In this document: positions 6,839 to 8,371 of the stretch, in pieces
Numbering within the stretch: the stretch's first letter is position 1
How the letters are laid out: each line of letters opens with the position of its first letter
Origin: Lachnospiraceae bacterium
Lineage (GTDB): Bacteria; Bacillota_A; Clostridia; Lachnospirales; Lachnospiraceae
NCBI GenBank assembly: GCA_017620345.1
Contig: JAFZQP010000126.1
Coordinates: 1 to 8,371 of the forward strand
Direction: 5' to 3'
DNA: 8,371 nucleotides
The notes under the pieces: model-generated
Database searches by the model: none
What the model was told of the DNA's origin: nothing
What the model saw: only the letters and a program-made list of their open reading frames with translations
Position numbers and translations under genes: made by a program

Positions 6839-6839
6839 C

Positions 6840-6843
6840 GGGA
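6840..6843 (+). promoter_or_regulatory. Ribosome binding site deciding the AIR-synthase-like start
   Basis: GGGA lies 6 bases before the ATG at 6850. A GTG at 6835 overlaps the vanW-family stop and is in frame but has no ribosome binding site. The ATG also gives the N-terminus MLKIGKVP, typical for this family. Confidence 0.5.
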
Positions 6844-6849
6844 CAGAAA

Positions 6850-7836
6850 ATGTTAAAGATTGGCAAGGTACCGGAAAGTGTACTGAAAAGATCGATCATA
6901 AAGCAGATCAGGACAAAGAGAGACGAGATACTGATCGGTGCAGGAGTGGGCGAAGACTGCGCTGCAATTGAACTTGCAGATGATGAGATATTTGTTACAT
7001 CTACCGATCCGATAACAGGAACGAGTCATGATATCGGAGCACTGGCGGTAAATGTTACGGCAAATGACATAGCATCATCCGGTGCCGAAGTGATCGGGAT
7101 AATGCTGTCGGTACTTCTTCCCGAGGGAACGGAGGAAGAGGAACTTCGCAGTATGATGCAGCAGGCTGAGGAGGTCTGCGCCGGACTTAATATCCAGACT
7201 GTAGGCGGGCATACGGAAGTTACAAACGTAGTAAACCAGCCCGTGATCACGGCGACCGGTATCGGTAAGGTCAAAAAAGATAAACTGGTCACAACATCGG
7301 GAGCCCGCGTCGGCGATGATGTTGTTGTAACAAAGTGGATAGGACTTGAGGGTACGAGCATAATCGCGAAGGAGCATGAAGAAGAGCTTTTAAAGCGGTT
7401 TTCGCCCTCGTTCATAAATACCGCAAAGGATTTTTCTTCGCTTCTGTCCGTTACGGAAGATGCGAAGATCGCAGTTTCGGTCGGAGTGACCGCAATGCAT
7501 GACATAACCGAAGGCGGGATATACGGAGCCCTGTGGGAGATCGCAGAGGCGAGCGGATGCGGTCTTGAAATAGAACTTCTGGATATTCCGGTAAGGCAGG
7601 AGACGGTCGAGATATGCGAGCAGTTCGGATTAAACCCCTACGGACTTATATCAAGCGGCAGCATGCTGATAACCGCACCGAACGGATCCGATGTTGTACG
7701 GAAACTTAAGGAAGCCGGGATAAATGCCGCCGTGATCGGAAAGGTCACAAAAGGTAATGACAGGGTGCTTTTAAACGGAGACGAGAAAAGGTTTTTGGAA
7801 CCGCCGAAATCCGATGAACTATATAAGGTGAGTTGA
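6850..7836 (+). CDS. AIR synthase-related (PurM/HypE/ThiL-like) ATP-binding protein
   Basis: A 328-residue soluble protein of the PurM superfamily (AIRS N- and C-terminal domains), which bind ATP as dimers and usually form an acyl-phosphate or similar activated product. N-domain motifs are GVGEDCAAIEL at 32-42, STDPITGT at 51-58, NVTANDIASSGAEVIGI at 68-84 and GGHTEVT at 119-125; the Asp residues 36, 53 and 73 are probable Mg-ATP ligands. The C-domain has MHDITEGGIYGALWEIAEAS at 216-235 and NPYGLISSGSMLI at 262-274. The overall pattern is closest to HypE (hydrogenase maturation), but the C-terminal PRIC-type cysteine that HypE needs to make the cyanide ligand is missing; the protein ends in KSDELYKVS. 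No other hyp or NiFe-hydrogenase gene is nearby. It is therefore better called an AIR-synthase family protein of unknown substrate. It starts 11 bp after the VanW gene and is 12 bp ahead of the Lrp-type regulator. Confidence 0.9.
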   Translation: MLKIGKVPESVLKRSIIKQIRTKRDEILIGAGVGEDCAAIELADDEIFVTSTDPITGTSHDIGALAVNVTANDIASSGAEVIGIMLSVLLPEGTEEEELRSMMQQAEEVCAGLNIQTVGGHTEVTNVVNQPVITATGIGKVKKDKLVTTSGARVGDDVVVTKWIGLEGTSIIAKEHEEELLKRFSPSFINTAKDFSSLLSVTEDAKIAVSVGVTAMHDITEGGIYGALWEIAEASGCGLEIELLDIPVRQETVEICEQFGLNPYGLISSGSMLITAPNGSDVVRKLKEAGINAAVIGKVTKGNDRVLLNGDEKRFLEPPKSDELYKVS

Positions 7837-7848
7837 AAGGACGAAGAA

Positions 7849-8331
7849 ATGAGAGAAGAGATTCTGAATTTTATCGAAAAGAACAGCAGGGTAGATCTGA
7901 AGGAGGTTGCAGTCTGTCTCGGACTGTCCGAGATAGATGTGGCAAATGAGCTTGCCGCGATGGAGAGCGAAGGGATCATCTGCGGATATCATACGCTCAT
8001 AGACTGGGACAAAGTCACCGAGGAACGTATCCATGCTCTCATAGAAGTCCGTGTGACTCCTCAGAGGGGTAGAGGATTTGACGAGGTTGCGGAGCGCATA
8101 TACAAGTATCCCGAGGTACAGGCAACCTATCTTATAAGCGGTGGTTTTGACCTGCTCGTGTTCATGGAGGGCAAGACGCTTCGCGAGATATCTTCATTCG
8201 TATATGAGAAGCTTTCAACGATGGAGTTTGTCATGAGCACGACGACCCATTTCGTACTCAGGAAATATAAAGATCACGGAATTATCCTCAACAAGCAGAA
8301 AGAAGATGAAAGGATGATCATGACACCATGA
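7849..8331 (+). CDS. Lrp/AsnC family transcriptional regulator
   Basis: A 160-residue DNA-binding regulator of the feast/famine family. Residues 3-50 form the winged helix-turn-helix (EEILNFIEKNSRVDLKEVAV to GIICGYHTLID), with the recognition region around LSEIDVANELAAMESEGII at 26-44. The RAM/effector-binding domain covers about 61-137 and includes VQATYLISGGFDLLVFMEG at 90-108, the usual Gly-rich turn where amino acids bind at the dimer interface. Length is typical for the family (about 150-165). AAAGGA (7836-7841) lies 7 bases before the ATG. The stop overlaps the next start in ATGA, and the downstream gene looks like an aminotransferase. That pairing is common for Lrp-type proteins that control amino-acid metabolism locally. 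Effector and target sites are not readable from sequence. Confidence 0.95.
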   Translation: MREEILNFIEKNSRVDLKEVAVCLGLSEIDVANELAAMESEGIICGYHTLIDWDKVTEERIHALIEVRVTPQRGRGFDEVAERIYKYPEVQATYLISGGFDLLVFMEGKTLREISSFVYEKLSTMEFVMSTTTHFVLRKYKDHGIILNKQKEDERMIMTP

Positions 8332-8371
8332 GAAACCCTCTGTCACAGACTATCGTAAATATCAAGCCTTC
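8328..8371 (+). CDS. Probable PLP-dependent aminotransferase, N-terminus only
   Basis: Only 14 full codons are visible (MRNPLSQTIVNIKP) before the window ends. The start ATG shares ATGA with the lrp-type stop, and AAAGGA (8309-8314) lies 13 bases upstream. The motif pattern NPLS followed by hydrophobic residues and IKPS is the N-terminus I expect of class I/II aminotransferases that Clostridia commonly encode directly after an Lrp/AsnC gene. The assignment rests on this short stretch and on context. The active-site lysine region is outside the window. Confidence 0.6.
   Translation, partial: MRNPLSQTIVNIKP

Noticed and set aside
6850..7836. Functional HypE or ThiL
   Set aside because: The HypE C-terminal cysteine is absent, and the context has no hyp or thi genes. 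Only the superfamily call is safe.

Overview
The window looks like a chromosomal stretch from a Gram-positive anaerobe of the class Clostridia, most likely Lachnospiraceae (Butyrivibrio/Roseburia-like). The reasons are strong GGAGG-type ribosome binding sites, heavy use of ATA (Ile) and AGA/AGG (Arg) codons, tightly packed genes, and a gene set I associate with that family: YfhO, Na/Pi-PhoU, DUF5662, VanW, HypE-like AIR synthase and an Lrp-aminotransferase pair. The taxonomic call is inference from memory. Coding density is very high. I see no tRNA, rRNA, CRISPR array, insertion sequence, riboswitch or clear Rho-independent terminator. The longest stretch without a gene is 46 bp (5018-5064).

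Region 1 (1-4392, + strand) is a compact run of four genes. It holds the 3' part of a YfhO-family membrane protein, a Na+/phosphate cotransporter-like protein with a C-terminal PhoU-like half, a DUF5662 protein, and endonuclease III (nth). Junctions are 3 bp, an 8 bp overlap, and 0 bp, so they are probably co-transcribed. The only strong functional link I can state is physical; base-excision repair, phosphate transport and envelope glycosylation are different jobs.

Region 2 (4250-5017, - strand) is a single gene for a membrane-anchored, probably TPR-containing protein of unknown function. It converges on nth and overlaps it by 143 bp, so the DNA for the Nth iron-sulfur loop and its extra basic tail is also read antisense as the acidic, Ser-rich tail of this protein.

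Region 3 (4996-8371, + strand) starts at a good sigma-A-type promoter (TTGTAA-17-TATAAT) whose -35 box lies inside the start of the divergent gene. It continues through a 35-residue single-membrane-span small ORF, a secreted VanW-domain protein (candidate cysteine L,D-transpeptidase acting on peptidoglycan), a HypE/ThiL-like AIR-synthase family protein, an Lrp/AsnC regulator, and the first codons of a probable PLP-dependent aminotransferase. The smORF and vanW are separated by 28 bp, vanW and the AIR-synthase-like gene by 11 bp, and that gene and lrp by 12 bp. The lrp and aminotransferase genes share an ATGA overlap. The Lrp-aminotransferase pair suggests an amino-acid-responsive metabolic unit; the role of the HypE-like protein beside it is open.

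This is mostly ordinary housekeeping or accessory chromosome. The items most worth a second look are the long convergent overlap, the nested divergent promoter with a palindrome at its predicted start point, the unlisted small membrane ORF, and the VanW protein as a candidate transpeptidase.
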